Assembly (NCBI RefSeq): GCF_007096635.1
Contig: NZ_VKAA01000020.1
Coordinates: forward strand, 1-64,000
DNA from: Mycolicibacterium sp. 018/SC-01/001
GTDB lineage: Bacteria > Actinomycetota > Actinomycetes > Mycobacteriales > Mycobacteriaceae
Length of the DNA: 64,000 bases
Direction of reading: 5' to 3'
Positions 50,259 to 59,094 of the stretch are shown one piece after another. Positions within the stretch are counted from its first letter, which is position 1; each line of letters begins with the position of its first letter. The notes under the pieces were generated by a model. That model was given only the letters and a program-made list of their open reading frames with translations. It was not told where the DNA came from and did not search any database. The translations under genes were made by a program, and so were the position numbers.

Positions 50259-51367
50259 GCTGTCACCGCGCGCTCGGCCACGATTCGGTCGACGAGTGCG
50301 TTGTGCTCACCGAGGCGCGCCGCCCTGTCAGGATCGAACGCTGTTGCGGTGCAGTCCACGTCACCGGCCACCGGCAGCGCAGCGTAATGTGCCGCCACGG
50401 CGGCCATCGCGACAGTGATCACCTCTCCCCCGCCGCGCCGGTGTGCGTCCAGCACCGCGGCGGCGGCCTCCAACCCTGTGAGAGGGTCGGCAATCGCGTC
50501 GCCGCAGAATGTCGGCGCTCCCGCGGTGCCGCCGACCAAACCACCGGAAACAGCTGCGTCGTCACCGAATGCCACCCAGTGCGCCTTCTCGCCCGCCGCG
50601 CCGTGCCCGGTGATCTGCAGCCAGATCCGCCCGTCGCGGGCGGGCATGATGTCCGGACCCAGACCACGACGCGCCAGCGCCGCCGGACGGGAAGATTCGA
50701 GCACGACATCGGCCACACTCAACAACCGCACCAGCTGTTCGGGCTCGTCGAAATCCGCTGCATACGATAGCTTTCCGGCATTGACCCAATCGAAGAACGG
50801 TCGCGGTCCGGCTCGTGTGCCATCCGGGCGACGCCGGCTCTCGACCTTCACCACAGTCGCTCCCGCACCCGCGAGCAGCCGGCCGCACAGCGGTCCCGCC
50901 CACATCGAGGACAGGTCGGCTACCAGCACGTCGCGCAACGATCCGGGCGTCTCGCGCCGCCCGCAGACACGAACGGTAGGCGCAGCCGGCGCGGTCTCTC
51001 CGAGGACCCCCACGGGCAGGCCAAGCAGGCGCGCGCGCTCGGCAAATTCGTGAACACCGCTCTGTCGCAAGCGGTTTCGCACAGTCTGCCACGGGTCCCT
51101 CTCGACGACATCGTGCTCGACGAGCGCGGGAACGGCATCCACATCGTCAGCTCGCGCCAGCGTCAAGGCACACCAGCCGTCGCGGGCGGCCATCAGTCGG
51201 GTCGCACCGCCGGCCGACACCGTCCCCGCCGGGGCCAGGCGGAGGAGCGCCACGCGGCCGGCAATGAGCTCCGCGGCATCGATGGGGATTCCAGCGATGC
51301 TGGAGACCGTGTCTGCCCGATGTGCCGCCGCGGCCAGCACGGCCCCGTCGATCGTCAGAGAGGCCAT
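50252..51367 (-). CDS. CaiB/BaiF-like CoA transferase with unusual N-terminal region
   Basis: A 371-residue protein whose recognisable family III CoA-transferase core starts only near residue 145 (LRDVLVADLSSMWAGPLCGR, GAGATVVKVESRRRPDG). WVAFGDDAAVSGGL offers an Asp at the catalytic position. The first 140 residues are diverged and may be a decayed first domain. The body is shorter than a full CoA transferase, so activity is uncertain. The ATG at 51367 lies 13 bp inside the crotonase gene. Confidence 0.75.
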   Translation of the reverse strand: MASLTIDGAVLAAAAHRADTVSSIAGIPIDAAELIAGRVALLRLAPAGTVSAGGATRLMAARDGWCALTLARADDVDAVPALVEHDVVERDPWQTVRNRLRQSGVHEFAERARLLGLPVGVLGETAPAAPTVRVCGRRETPGSLRDVLVADLSSMWAGPLCGRLLAGAGATVVKVESRRRPDGTRAGPRPFFDWVNAGKLSYAADFDEPEQLVRLLSVADVVLESSRPAALARRGLGPDIMPARDGRIWLQITGHGAAGEKAHWVAFGDDAAVSGGLVGGTAGAPTFCGDAIADPLTGLEAAAAVLDAHRRGGGEVITVAMAAVAAHYAALPVAGDVDCTATAFDPDRAARLGEHNALVDRIVAERAVTAC

Positions 51368-52272
51368 GGCGTCATTGTGTCGCTTTCGCCGACCTCGTCG
51401 ACCAGCCCCCACTGCAGTGCGGTCGCGGCGTCGATCGTGCGCCCGGAAAGCACCAGGTAACACAACCGCCACCGCCCGATCCGGCGTGTGATGCTGACCA
51501 TTCCTCCAGCCCCCGGGATCAGCCCCAGCGCGAGTTCGGGCAGACCCAGGACGGCATCGGGATGGCAGGTCACCCGCCCGCAGAAGGCGGCCATTTCCAG
51601 GCCGCTGCCCTGCACGTGTCCGTGAACCTGCGCGCGGCACCCGGTACCCAGCCGGGCCGTCAGCTCCGCCAGCGCCAGTGCGGGGCTGTACCGAGTGCGG
51701 GCCAGATGGGCGCTGGCCGGGTCGGTGAACGTGCCGAACTCGGCCAGGTCACCGCCACTGCAGAACGACGGGCCGTTGCCGGCGAGCACCACCTCGCGGA
51801 TCGACGGATCGAGCAGAGCCACGTCGAGCGCCTCCAGAAGGGCTGCCCGCGCGTCGGTGGAGAAGGCGTTGTGCCGGTCGGGTCGGTTGAATCGCACGGT
51901 CAAGCGATCGTCGTCCCGTCGGGCGACCACGGGATCCGCGGTGGCGACTGACGAAGCCGGACCACGCTGGGTCAACCAGCGGCGGAATTCGGCTCCCGCC
52001 TGCAACGTCGAGTACGCCAGGGATTCGACGATCACGCCGGCGGACGTAGGACCGGCCGGATCGATCGCGCGCGCGACGTCGTCACACACCGCAGCGGCCT
52101 GGGGCCACCAAGCGACCCGTTCGGCGATGTCGGCGAGGCTCTGCTCGACATCGCCGACAACAATCACCCGCGGATCGTCGGTGGGCTCCTCCGACAGCGA
52201 CAACGTGGCCTCCTGCAGCGAGGGGGCCGACTCCAGGGCACCGTCGGCGACCCGCACGTGTTTCACCCGCAT
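51355..52272 (-). CDS. Crotonase-family protein with ~100-residue N-terminal extension
   Basis: A 305-residue protein; the crotonase core starts only near residue 110 (RDDDRLTVRFNRPDRHNAFS), with GPSFCSGGDLAEFG and HGHVQGSGLEMAAFCGRVTC as oxyanion-hole motifs and LGLIPGAGGMVSITRRIG. The preceding 100 residues (SLQEATLSLSEEPTDDPRVI onward) are not part of a standard EchA. ATG 52272 is taken as start but the GAGGAG just upstream is better spaced for a GTG at 52266. First gene of the operon with CoA transferase and amidohydrolase. Confidence 0.78.
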   Translation of the reverse strand: MRVKHVRVADGALESAPSLQEATLSLSEEPTDDPRVIVVGDVEQSLADIAERVAWWPQAAAVCDDVARAIDPAGPTSAGVIVESLAYSTLQAGAEFRRWLTQRGPASSVATADPVVARRDDDRLTVRFNRPDRHNAFSTDARAALLEALDVALLDPSIREVVLAGNGPSFCSGGDLAEFGTFTDPASAHLARTRYSPALALAELTARLGTGCRAQVHGHVQGSGLEMAAFCGRVTCHPDAVLGLPELALGLIPGAGGMVSITRRIGRWRLCYLVLSGRTIDAATALQWGLVDEVGESDTMTPWPL

Positions 52273-52351
52273 CACTCCTCGCGGCGGAACCGTCGAGCGG
52301 CGTCAGACCGCCGGCCTGCGCCCCACCGCGTCGTCCTGTCGAGCACCTCCA

Positions 52352-52375
52352 TGACGTGACAGTACGTGGACGTCA
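52352..52375. promoter_or_regulatory. Inverted repeat upstream of the crotonase-CoA transferase-amidohydrolase operon
   Basis: TGACGT and ACGTCA are exact inverted copies 12 bases apart, about 80 bp upstream of the crotonase start, in a 263-bp non-coding region (52273-52535) that also contains the 3' flank of the TetR gene. It may be an operator. The rest of that region shows nothing I can support. Confidence 0.35.
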
Positions 52376-52535
52376 TCATCACTGGGTCATGGCCTCGACC
52401 AGGACACGATGAGGACCCTTGTTTTCACCCTCGTCCCGGATGCGGTGACTGAAGAGTGGAAAATCGCCCGTGGATCGCTCAAGGCGTGAAAAGCGTTTCA
52501 GCGCAGATCTGGTCGCGAGAGATCCGTTGACGCGC

Positions 52536-53132
52536 TCATGCTCCCCACTGCTCGACGAGCATCGTGGTCATGTCGTCGACCCAGGCATCGTCGAGCGCCG
52601 CATCGCGACGGATCACGATGCGGAAGATCGCCGCGCCGACGACGACTTCGGCCAGCAGCGGCAGATCGTCCCCGCCACGACGTTCCTGTCCGAACCGGGA
52701 TTCGAAGGCGGTCAGGTTGCCGGACAGCCGGGCGATCATCATCGAGTGCAGCTCGGGATCGGCAACGGTGTCGGCGATGAGCCCGGGGAGCGCCACCCGC
52801 ACCTCGGGCTTGTCGAACACCCGTCGGACCGTCTCGACCATCGCCCGAATGTCTTCACGGACATCGCCGGAACCGCTTGGCACTGCGATGATCTCGTCAG
52901 TGAGGACTGCCTCGTGCACGAGGTGGGCTTTGCCCGACCACCGCCTGTAGATGGCCGCAGTCGTCGTCCCCGCCCGCGCCGCGATCGCGGACAGGGTCAG
53001 CGCCGAGTAGCCCGTCTCGACGATCAGTTCACGTGTCGCGGCGATGACCGCGGCGTCGATCTTGCCGTCGCGCGGCCGACCCAACGCAGGACGTCCCGCC
53101 TCCTTGCCATCGGGGACACGATCTGCTGTCAT
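52536..53132 (-). CDS. TetR-family transcriptional regulator
   Basis: A 198-residue TetR protein. The HTH lies at about residues 25-70 (AVIAATRELIVETGYSALTL, IAARAGTTTAAIYRRWSGKA). The basic N-terminal tail (GRPALGRPRDGKID) is common in this group. It is divergent from the LLM-dikinase-like genes on the plus strand; a perfect palindrome at 53149 lies 17 bp upstream of its start codon and would cover both promoters, so it probably represses itself and the divergent operon. Confidence 0.9.
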   Translation of the reverse strand: MTADRVPDGKEAGRPALGRPRDGKIDAAVIAATRELIVETGYSALTLSAIAARAGTTTAAIYRRWSGKAHLVHEAVLTDEIIAVPSGSGDVREDIRAMVETVRRVFDKPEVRVALPGLIADTVADPELHSMMIARLSGNLTAFESRFGQERRGGDDLPLLAEVVVGAAIFRIVIRRDAALDDAWVDDMTTMLVEQWGA

Positions 53133-53148
53133 GGTGCTAGCCTACTTC

Positions 53149-53165
53149 CGATGCGACACGCATCG
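53149..53165. promoter_or_regulatory. Perfect palindrome between TetR and LLM gene (likely TetR operator)
   Basis: CGATGCG and CGCATCG are exact inverted arms around ACA. It lies in the 50-bp region between the TetR start (53132) and the leader ORF (53183). No resemblance in half site to the shared 25-bp motif, apart from the central ACA. Confidence 0.6.
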
Positions 53166-53182
53166 TATTTATTGGAGAGTGC

Positions 53183-53242
53183 ATGAGCCCGAACCCCCAC
53201 GATCGGCCCCACTCCCCCGTGGCCCACCGCGGGCAGCGCTGA
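53183..53242 (+). CDS. Short leader ORF coupled to the LLM gene
   Basis: A 19-residue ORF beginning MSPNPHDRPHSPVAHRG, with GGAGAG three to eight bases before its ATG. Its stop overlaps the LLM start as TGATG, so ribosomes finishing it are placed on the LLM start codon, which has no good ribosome-binding site of its own. It is rich in Pro and His. It may serve only for translational coupling, or for attenuation; a protein function is not implied. Confidence 0.5.
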   Translation: MSPNPHDRPHSPVAHRGQR

Positions 53243-54219
53243 TGAAAGTCATGACCGCGCTGTTCGGTCCGACCGGCGCGGCCGAACGCGCAGCCGAGTT
53301 GCGCGAGGCGGGCGCTGCAGGGGTCTTCACCTTCGAGGGTCCATTCGACGTGTTCACTCCCCTGGTCCTGGCATCGTCGGTGAAAGGCCTCGACGTGATG
53401 TCCAACGTCGCGATCGCGTTGCCCCGCAATCCCGTTCAGCTCGCTCACCAGGCCAACGACTTGCAGCTGCTCGCCGAGGGGCGATTCATCCTCGGGCTGG
53501 GAACGCAGGTGCGCGCGCAGGTCGAGAAGCGGTACGGTGTCGCCTTCGACCGTCCGGTCGAGCGTATGAAGGAGATGGTCGGGGCTCTGCGGGCGATCTT
53601 CGCCACGTGGAACGACGGAGAGCGTCTCGACTTCCGGGGTGAGTACTACCGCCACACGCTCATGACACCGACGTTCGTTCCCGGCCCCAACCCCTATGGT
53701 CCCCCGCCCATCTACCTCGGCGCTCTCGGTCCGCGGCTGACCCGAGCCACCGCGGAGGTGGCCGACGGTCTGCTCGTCATGCCCTTCGGCTCGAAGCGTT
53801 TCCTGCACGAGGTGACGATGCCCGCGGTGCGGGAAGGCCTCTCGCGCGCCGGGCGCCGCGAGCAGGACCTCGCCGTGGTTCCCGAGATCATCGTCTCGGC
53901 TGGGCAGGACCACACGTCGACCCGGATGTTGTTGGCGTTCTATGGTTCCACGCCCGCCTACAAGCCGGTGCTCGATGCCCACGGATGGGGCGATCTCCAA
54001 CCAGAACTGAACGCGATGTCCAAGCAGGGCCGGTGGCAAGAGATGGCGACGTTGATCGACGACGAGATGCTGCACACGATCGCGGCATGCGGAACGCCCG
54101 CTGAGATCGCCGATCACATCAGCGACAGGGTCGCGGGCGTCTCGGACCGGATATGCCTGTACCAGCCAGGCCCCATCGACGTCACCACACTGGCCGAGAT
54201 CGTCGACGCGCTCGGCTGA
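53242..54219 (+). CDS. LLM-class F420-dependent oxidoreductase (TIGR03617-like)
   Basis: A 325-residue luciferase-like enzyme. KVMTALFGPTGAAERAAEL at the start, GAAGVFTFEGPFDVFTPLV, LLAEGRFILGLGTQVRAQVE and PPIYLGALGPRLTRATAEVAD match the F420-dependent mycobacterial LLM group. Translational start is within the leader-ORF stop. It is four bases from the next gene, the dikinase-like protein, suggesting a shared role. Confidence 0.88.
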   Translation: MKVMTALFGPTGAAERAAELREAGAAGVFTFEGPFDVFTPLVLASSVKGLDVMSNVAIALPRNPVQLAHQANDLQLLAEGRFILGLGTQVRAQVEKRYGVAFDRPVERMKEMVGALRAIFATWNDGERLDFRGEYYRHTLMTPTFVPGPNPYGPPPIYLGALGPRLTRATAEVADGLLVMPFGSKRFLHEVTMPAVREGLSRAGRREQDLAVVPEIIVSAGQDHTSTRMLLAFYGSTPAYKPVLDAHGWGDLQPELNAMSKQGRWQEMATLIDDEMLHTIAACGTPAEIADHISDRVAGVSDRICLYQPGPIDVTTLAEIVDALG

Positions 54220-54223
54220 CACC

Positions 54224-56638
54224 ATGGCACCCACAGTTGTCGAGTTGGCCGACGTCATCGACGACCGGTTCGGCGGCAAGGCCGCCGGCCTTGCCGAACT
54301 CCACCGGCTCGGGCTTCCCGTCCCTGCGGCGTTCGTCATCGCCGACGCGTCCACCGCCGGTGCGCTCGATGCCGTCACCGACCGTTTCGTCCAGATGGGC
54401 GCTCCCGTCGCCGTACGTTCGTCGGCGGTCGGCGAAGACGGTGACGACCAATCGTTCGCCGGCCAGTACGACACGGTGCTCGGCGTGCGGTCCGTCGAGG
54501 AGTTCACCTCCGCCATCGCGCGATGCACGCAGTCGGTGCGCTCGGCGCGAGCCACGTCCTACAGTGGCCGTTCGGATGACGACGGGCCGTCCCCCGCCTC
54601 TATGCGCATCGTCGTCCAGCAGATGGTCGATGCCCGCGCGGCCGGAGTCGTGTTCACGGCCGACCCGGCCAGCGGCCGACGCGACGTGATGATCATCGAC
54701 GCTGTCGCGGGACTCGGGGAGGCCTTGGTCGACGGTTCCACCTCCCCCGAGCACATCGTGCTCGACGGCGATGGACACGTGGCCGCCCGTGAACTCATCG
54801 GTGAACCGGTTCTGTCGCCCCAGGACATCGACGCCATCCGGTCCGGCGCGCAGCGCGCAGCCCAGCATTGGGGCAAGCCGATGGATCTCGAATGGGCGAT
54901 CGATGCCGCCGGCGCGCTCTGGTGGCTTCAGGCCCGCCCCATCACGACACTGCCCGGCGACCTCAACGAGATGGACTCACCGGTCGCCGGTGCTGATCAT
55001 GTCTACACCCGCTGCAACATCGGCGAGATGATGCCGGGCGCGTTCTGCCCTCTCACCGCCTCGGTGTCGGGTCACGCGATCGACTGGGCGATGCAGATGA
55101 CGCAGGTGGTGGCCCGCGCTCAGCCGAGCTATGACAGGCCCTGGCTGCAGGTCGGATACTTCTACGGGCACATGTTCTTGAACCTCACCGAAGGGACGGC
55201 GCTGAGCTCAGGAATTCTCGGCAATTCCCTCGAGCAATTCTCCATGTCCGTCTGCGGGCGCGTCGTCGACGAATTGGAAGCCAAACCACCACAACCGTTT
55301 CACCGTCGCCTCGTCAACACCGTCCGGCTGACCACCCATGCACTCTCCGCCGGACCGGCGATCCGGCGTCTCGGCAGCCGGATCGCCGCGTGGCCGGTAC
55401 CCACCTCTGCCGATCCCCGAATTGTCCTCCAGCAGTTGGAATCCGGCGTCGATCTGTACCGGCACGTCACGCTGACCCACGTCCGTTCGTCGTCACGTGC
55501 CGCAGTGGCAGCCAACATCCTCGAGAGCTTCTCCGTCAAACAGGCGATGAAAGGCGGCCGCAGCGCAGAGGACGGTCGGGCCGACGCGATGCGCTGGATT
55601 TCCGGGGCGTCGAATGTCGAGAGCGCCGTGATGGTCGACGAACTGAACTCTGTCGTCGCCGTTCTGGCCTCTGATGGTGCGGCCGCCGAGGCTTTCCTGT
55701 CCGCATCGCCGTCGGACGCCGTGGCGCAACTGCGTGACGCTGACCATCGAAGTGGAATCACGTTGCGGCAGTTCCTGAATCGCCACGGTCACCGCGGGTA
55801 TCGCGAGCTGTGCATGCGGGACCCGTCCTGGGCCGACGACCCCGGCGGCCTTGGCTCGATGATGCAGGTGATGGTGCGGGCGGCGCGGGACAGCGCGCGG
55901 TCCGCGACGGCGAGGGTCCAGGTTGCGGAGGCGCCTCCGTCGCGGGCCGTGGCGCTTCTCGCGCGTCTGGCTCAGGCGGGCGCCCGCGGACGCGAAGAGA
56001 CGAAGTCGAAGATGGCCCTGATGGCCCACACCCTCAAGCGTGGTTACCGTCACCTCGGCGAGGTGCTGGCCCGGTCGGGTCGGCTCCCTGACGCTGATCT
56101 GGTGTTCTTCTTCGACCGCAGCGAGTTGCCGCGGGTAGTGGGAGACGGTGTGATCGACGAGCTGGTGCAGCGAGCAGAGGCCCGTCGCGCCGCCTTGCCC
56201 TTCCAGGACGCACTCGATTTCGACGACGTGTCGGTGGGCCGTCCCGTTCCTGTGATCGCGCGACGGCACACCGCAGTCACCGACGGAGAGATCATCGGCC
56301 GACCGGCCAGCCGCGGAACAGTGGAAGGCTCTGTGCGCGTGGCGAAGTCGATCGACGATGCCCGTGATGTCCAGCCCGGGGAGATCCTCGTGGCTCCCGT
56401 CACCGACGTCGGATGGACGCCGTACTTCACCGTGATCGGCGCGCTGGTCACCGACATCGGCAGCTCGGTGTCCCACGGCGCCGTCGTCGCACGCGAGTAC
56501 GGCCTGCCCTGTGTGGTCAACACGTTGATCGCCACCCAGATCCTGCGCACCGGCGATCGGGTACGCGTGGATGGCGATCGAGGTGTGGTCACCCTGCTCG
56601 ACAGCTCCGCCAGGCTCGCGGGCGTCGACGACGACTGA
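54224..56638 (+). CDS. PEP-synthase-like phosphotransferase (rifampicin phosphotransferase-like)
   Basis: An 804-residue protein of the pyruvate-phosphate-dikinase superfamily. Residues 1-245 form the ATP-grasp domain (DRFGGKAAGLAELHRLGLPV, VAVRSSAVGEDG, QSFAGQYDTVLG, WWLQARPITTLPG), residues about 255-690 a helical substrate region, and residues about 700-800 the swivelling His domain with SSVSHGAVVAREYGLPCVV, the His of SHG being the phospho-carrier. The order matches rifampicin phosphotransferases and similar small-molecule phosphorylating enzymes rather than PEP synthase itself, which ends with a TIM barrel. Substrate is not evident; the neighbouring LLM oxidoreductase argues against a simple resistance gene. 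Confidence 0.85.
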   Translation: MAPTVVELADVIDDRFGGKAAGLAELHRLGLPVPAAFVIADASTAGALDAVTDRFVQMGAPVAVRSSAVGEDGDDQSFAGQYDTVLGVRSVEEFTSAIARCTQSVRSARATSYSGRSDDDGPSPASMRIVVQQMVDARAAGVVFTADPASGRRDVMIIDAVAGLGEALVDGSTSPEHIVLDGDGHVAARELIGEPVLSPQDIDAIRSGAQRAAQHWGKPMDLEWAIDAAGALWWLQARPITTLPGDLNEMDSPVAGADHVYTRCNIGEMMPGAFCPLTASVSGHAIDWAMQMTQVVARAQPSYDRPWLQVGYFYGHMFLNLTEGTALSSGILGNSLEQFSMSVCGRVVDELEAKPPQPFHRRLVNTVRLTTHALSAGPAIRRLGSRIAAWPVPTSADPRIVLQQLESGVDLYRHVTLTHVRSSSRAAVAANILESFSVKQAMKGGRSAEDGRADAMRWISGASNVESAVMVDELNSVVAVLASDGAAAEAFLSASPSDAVAQLRDADHRSGITLRQFLNRHGHRGYRELCMRDPSWADDPGGLGSMMQVMVRAARDSARSATARVQVAEAPPSRAVALLARLAQAGARGREETKSKMALMAHTLKRGYRHLGEVLARSGRLPDADLVFFFDRSELPRVVGDGVIDELVQRAEARRAALPFQDALDFDDVSVGRPVPVIARRHTAVTDGEIIGRPASRGTVEGSVRVAKSIDDARDVQPGEILVAPVTDVGWTPYFTVIGALVTDIGSSVSHGAVVAREYGLPCVVNTLIATQILRTGDRVRVDGDRGVVTLLDSSARLAGVDDD

Positions 56639-56744
56639 GCATGCGCGACGCCCATGAAATGTGCATGATGTCAGACTGAGCGCGGACCTGTCGTTCGGCA
56701 GCTCGACATGTGCGTGCCCTGAGCACGGGACAGGAGGGTGCGGC

Positions 56745-58337
56745 GTGAATTCGGCTCCCGCGTCCACGTCCTTCACCGGTGCGGTGGCGGCACCCCATAC
56801 CGTGGCGACCGACGCGGGAGCACGCGCGTACCGCGACGGCGGCAACGCCATCGATGCGGCGATCGCCGCCGCGGCCGTCCTGACAGTCACCTACCCCCAC
56901 AACGTCGCGCTCGGTGGCGATCTGATCGCGCTGGTGCGCACGCCCGACGGCCAACTGTGGTGCATCAACAGCTCCGGCTGGGCGGGCGAACGGGTGGACC
57001 CGGTGGGTCTGCGGAACAGACACGGGACGCGACTGCCGGCGCTCGGGGCGGACACCGTCACCGTCCCCGGCGGCGTGCGCGGCTGGAAGCACCTGCGCGC
57101 GTTGGGAAGTCGACTGTCCTGGTCACGACTGCTGGAGGACGCGCACGAGGCAGCCGCACGTGGAGTCCCGGTATCGACATCGCTGAGTGAGCACCTGCGC
57201 GATCCGGAGCATGACGGCCTCGTTGGCACCGGGGACTTCGACCGGGTGTTCCGTCCCCACGGCCGCGCCCTCGCGCAGGGGGAACTGTTGCGACAGAACG
57301 AACTCGCGGAGTCCCTCGACACGCTGCGCCGAGAGGGGCCCGACGCCTTCTACGAGGGCGAGTTGGCCGAGCGCATGGTGCGTTTCCTGAAGAAGCGCGG
57401 ATCCGTGCTGACTGCCACTGACTTCGCCGAGTTCGCGCCCGAGATCACCGAACCGCTGACCGTGTCGTTCCGCGGCCTCACCGTGGCCACCAGCCCGCCG
57501 AACACGCACGGCTTCGTGTTGCTGCGCGCTTTGCGAGCGATCGAGGAATTGGGACTGACCGATCCGCTGGGCGACGAGCTCGGCACCCTCATGCAGATCT
57601 TTCACCGAGCCAATGCTCTGCGCACTCGCTGGCTCGCCGATCCGCGGTTCGCGCATGTCGATGTCGGTCACCTCATCCACGGCGACCTGCAGACCCTGTC
57701 GTCGCCCGAACCACCCTCGGCAACAGCGGAACTGGTGCCACACGGCGACACAGTCGGCATCGCCGCTGCCGACAGCGATGGCTACGGGATCTCGTTGATC
57801 CAGAGCGTCTACGGCGCTTTCGGGTCCGGGCTCATCGACCCCGACACCGGAATTCTGTTCCACAATCGCGGAACCGGCTTCTCACTCGAAGACACGTCGC
57901 CGAACGTCATCGCACCGCGCAAACGGCCGGCGCACACATTGATGCCGTCGATGACGACCGACGGCACTGCGGTGCGTCACGTGCTGTCGACGATGGGCGG
58001 TCAGGGGCAGCCACAGATCATCGGCCAACTCCTGCTGCGGGCCGTGGGCGGCGCGAGCATCGAGAGCGCGCTGTCCGCGCCCCGGGCGATAGTGGGCCTG
58101 CAGTTCGACGGGATCACCACCGAAACCGTCTCGATGGAGGCCGACCTCGGCGTGACTTCCCGCCGCTCGCTGCAGGGCAGAGGGTTTCCGGTCCACGAAG
58201 TGCCGGTTCACACCGAGGGCCTCGGCCAGAGCAACGCCGTCGCCGTCGACGACAACGGTGCGATGACAGCGGCGTCGGACCCCCGATCCGATGGCGCCGC
58301 ATCTGTGGTCAACTATTCACGTCATCGCGCCGTCTAG
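56745..58337 (+). CDS. Gamma-glutamyltransferase-family (Ntn-hydrolase) protein
   Basis: A 530-residue GGT homologue of the YwrD/oxamate-amidohydrolase type. AAPHTVATDAGARAYRDGGN and ALGGDLIALVRTPDGQL lie in the large subunit; HGDTVGIAAADSDGYGISL carries the Thr expected to be freed by self-cleavage, followed by YGAFGSGLIDPDTGILFHNR of the small subunit. The usual TTH motif is replaced by Asp-Thr-Val. AGGAGGG lies seven bases before the GTG at 56745. It probably hydrolyses an amide or a gamma-glutamyl bond; no signal peptide is visible, so it is likely cytoplasmic. The 106-bp gap before it shows no other feature. Confidence 0.85.
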   Translation: MNSAPASTSFTGAVAAPHTVATDAGARAYRDGGNAIDAAIAAAAVLTVTYPHNVALGGDLIALVRTPDGQLWCINSSGWAGERVDPVGLRNRHGTRLPALGADTVTVPGGVRGWKHLRALGSRLSWSRLLEDAHEAAARGVPVSTSLSEHLRDPEHDGLVGTGDFDRVFRPHGRALAQGELLRQNELAESLDTLRREGPDAFYEGELAERMVRFLKKRGSVLTATDFAEFAPEITEPLTVSFRGLTVATSPPNTHGFVLLRALRAIEELGLTDPLGDELGTLMQIFHRANALRTRWLADPRFAHVDVGHLIHGDLQTLSSPEPPSATAELVPHGDTVGIAAADSDGYGISLIQSVYGAFGSGLIDPDTGILFHNRGTGFSLEDTSPNVIAPRKRPAHTLMPSMTTDGTAVRHVLSTMGGQGQPQIIGQLLLRAVGGASIESALSAPRAIVGLQFDGITTETVSMEADLGVTSRRSLQGRGFPVHEVPVHTEGLGQSNAVAVDDNGAMTAASDPRSDGAASVVNYSRHRAV

Positions 58338-58346
58338 AGGGGACCA

Positions 58347-59021
58347 GTGGGCGAAAAGCCAGCCAGGATCGACCGGCATCTCGGGATTTTGATGACGCTC
58401 ACATTTGTCACGGGCGCACTCGACGCGGTCGGATACCTCGGCTTGGACCGGGTCTTCACCGGCAACATGACCGGCAACATCGTGATCCTCGGCATGGGTG
58501 TGGCATCGGAGGACGAGCTTCCCGTCGCAGGCCCACTCGCGGCCTTCGTCGCCTACATGAGCGGCGCCGCGATCGCCGGGTATCTGTTGCGCGCCAACGG
58601 TACACGGTGGAGTCCTAGAGTCACCGGCGTCTTCGTGGTCAACGCTCTCGTGCTCACAGCCGTCGCGTGCCTTCTCGCCGCCGACGCAGTGATGGACACG
58701 CCCTTCGCCGTGATGGGGATCGCCGCGAGCATTGCCCTGCTGATGGGCGCCCAGGCCGCCACCGCCCGCGTGCTGGCCGTGGCCGACATGACCACAGTGG
58801 TCGTGACGTCGACCATCACGGCATTCGCGAGCGAGACGCTCTTCGCGCCCGGATTCGCATGGTTGCGTCACCGCCGGTTGTGGGCGATCGTCGCGATCTT
58901 CCTCGGCGCCCTGACCGGGGCGCTGACGATGAAGTGGCATGTCAGCGTGCCGGTGTTCGGGGCCGCGGCAGTGACAGCTGCCGTCGCGGCGGTCGGACAC
59001 TGGCAGGCCCGCTCGACGTGA
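58347..59021 (+). CDS. DUF1275 (YoaK-like) membrane protein
   Basis: A 224-residue integral membrane protein of about six spans: MTLTFVTGALDAVGYLGL, FTGNMTGNIVILGMG (the DUF1275 signature Asn-Met-Thr-Gly-Asn), FVAYMSGAAIAGYLL, FVVNALVLTAVACLLAA and WAIVAIFLGALTGALTMKW. DUF1275 proteins are of unknown function; transport or efflux is often proposed. It follows the GGT gene after nine bases and starts at GTG with GAGGGGA upstream. Confidence 0.87.
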   Translation: MGEKPARIDRHLGILMTLTFVTGALDAVGYLGLDRVFTGNMTGNIVILGMGVASEDELPVAGPLAAFVAYMSGAAIAGYLLRANGTRWSPRVTGVFVVNALVLTAVACLLAADAVMDTPFAVMGIAASIALLMGAQAATARVLAVADMTTVVVTSTITAFASETLFAPGFAWLRHRRLWAIVAIFLGALTGALTMKWHVSVPVFGAAAVTAAVAAVGHWQARST

Positions 59022-59094
59022 GCGCCGCGAGGGTGGGCGATGTCGGTCAACATGCTGATGGCTCCGCCGGCCCGGGCCCCCTACCGTCGAGCCC

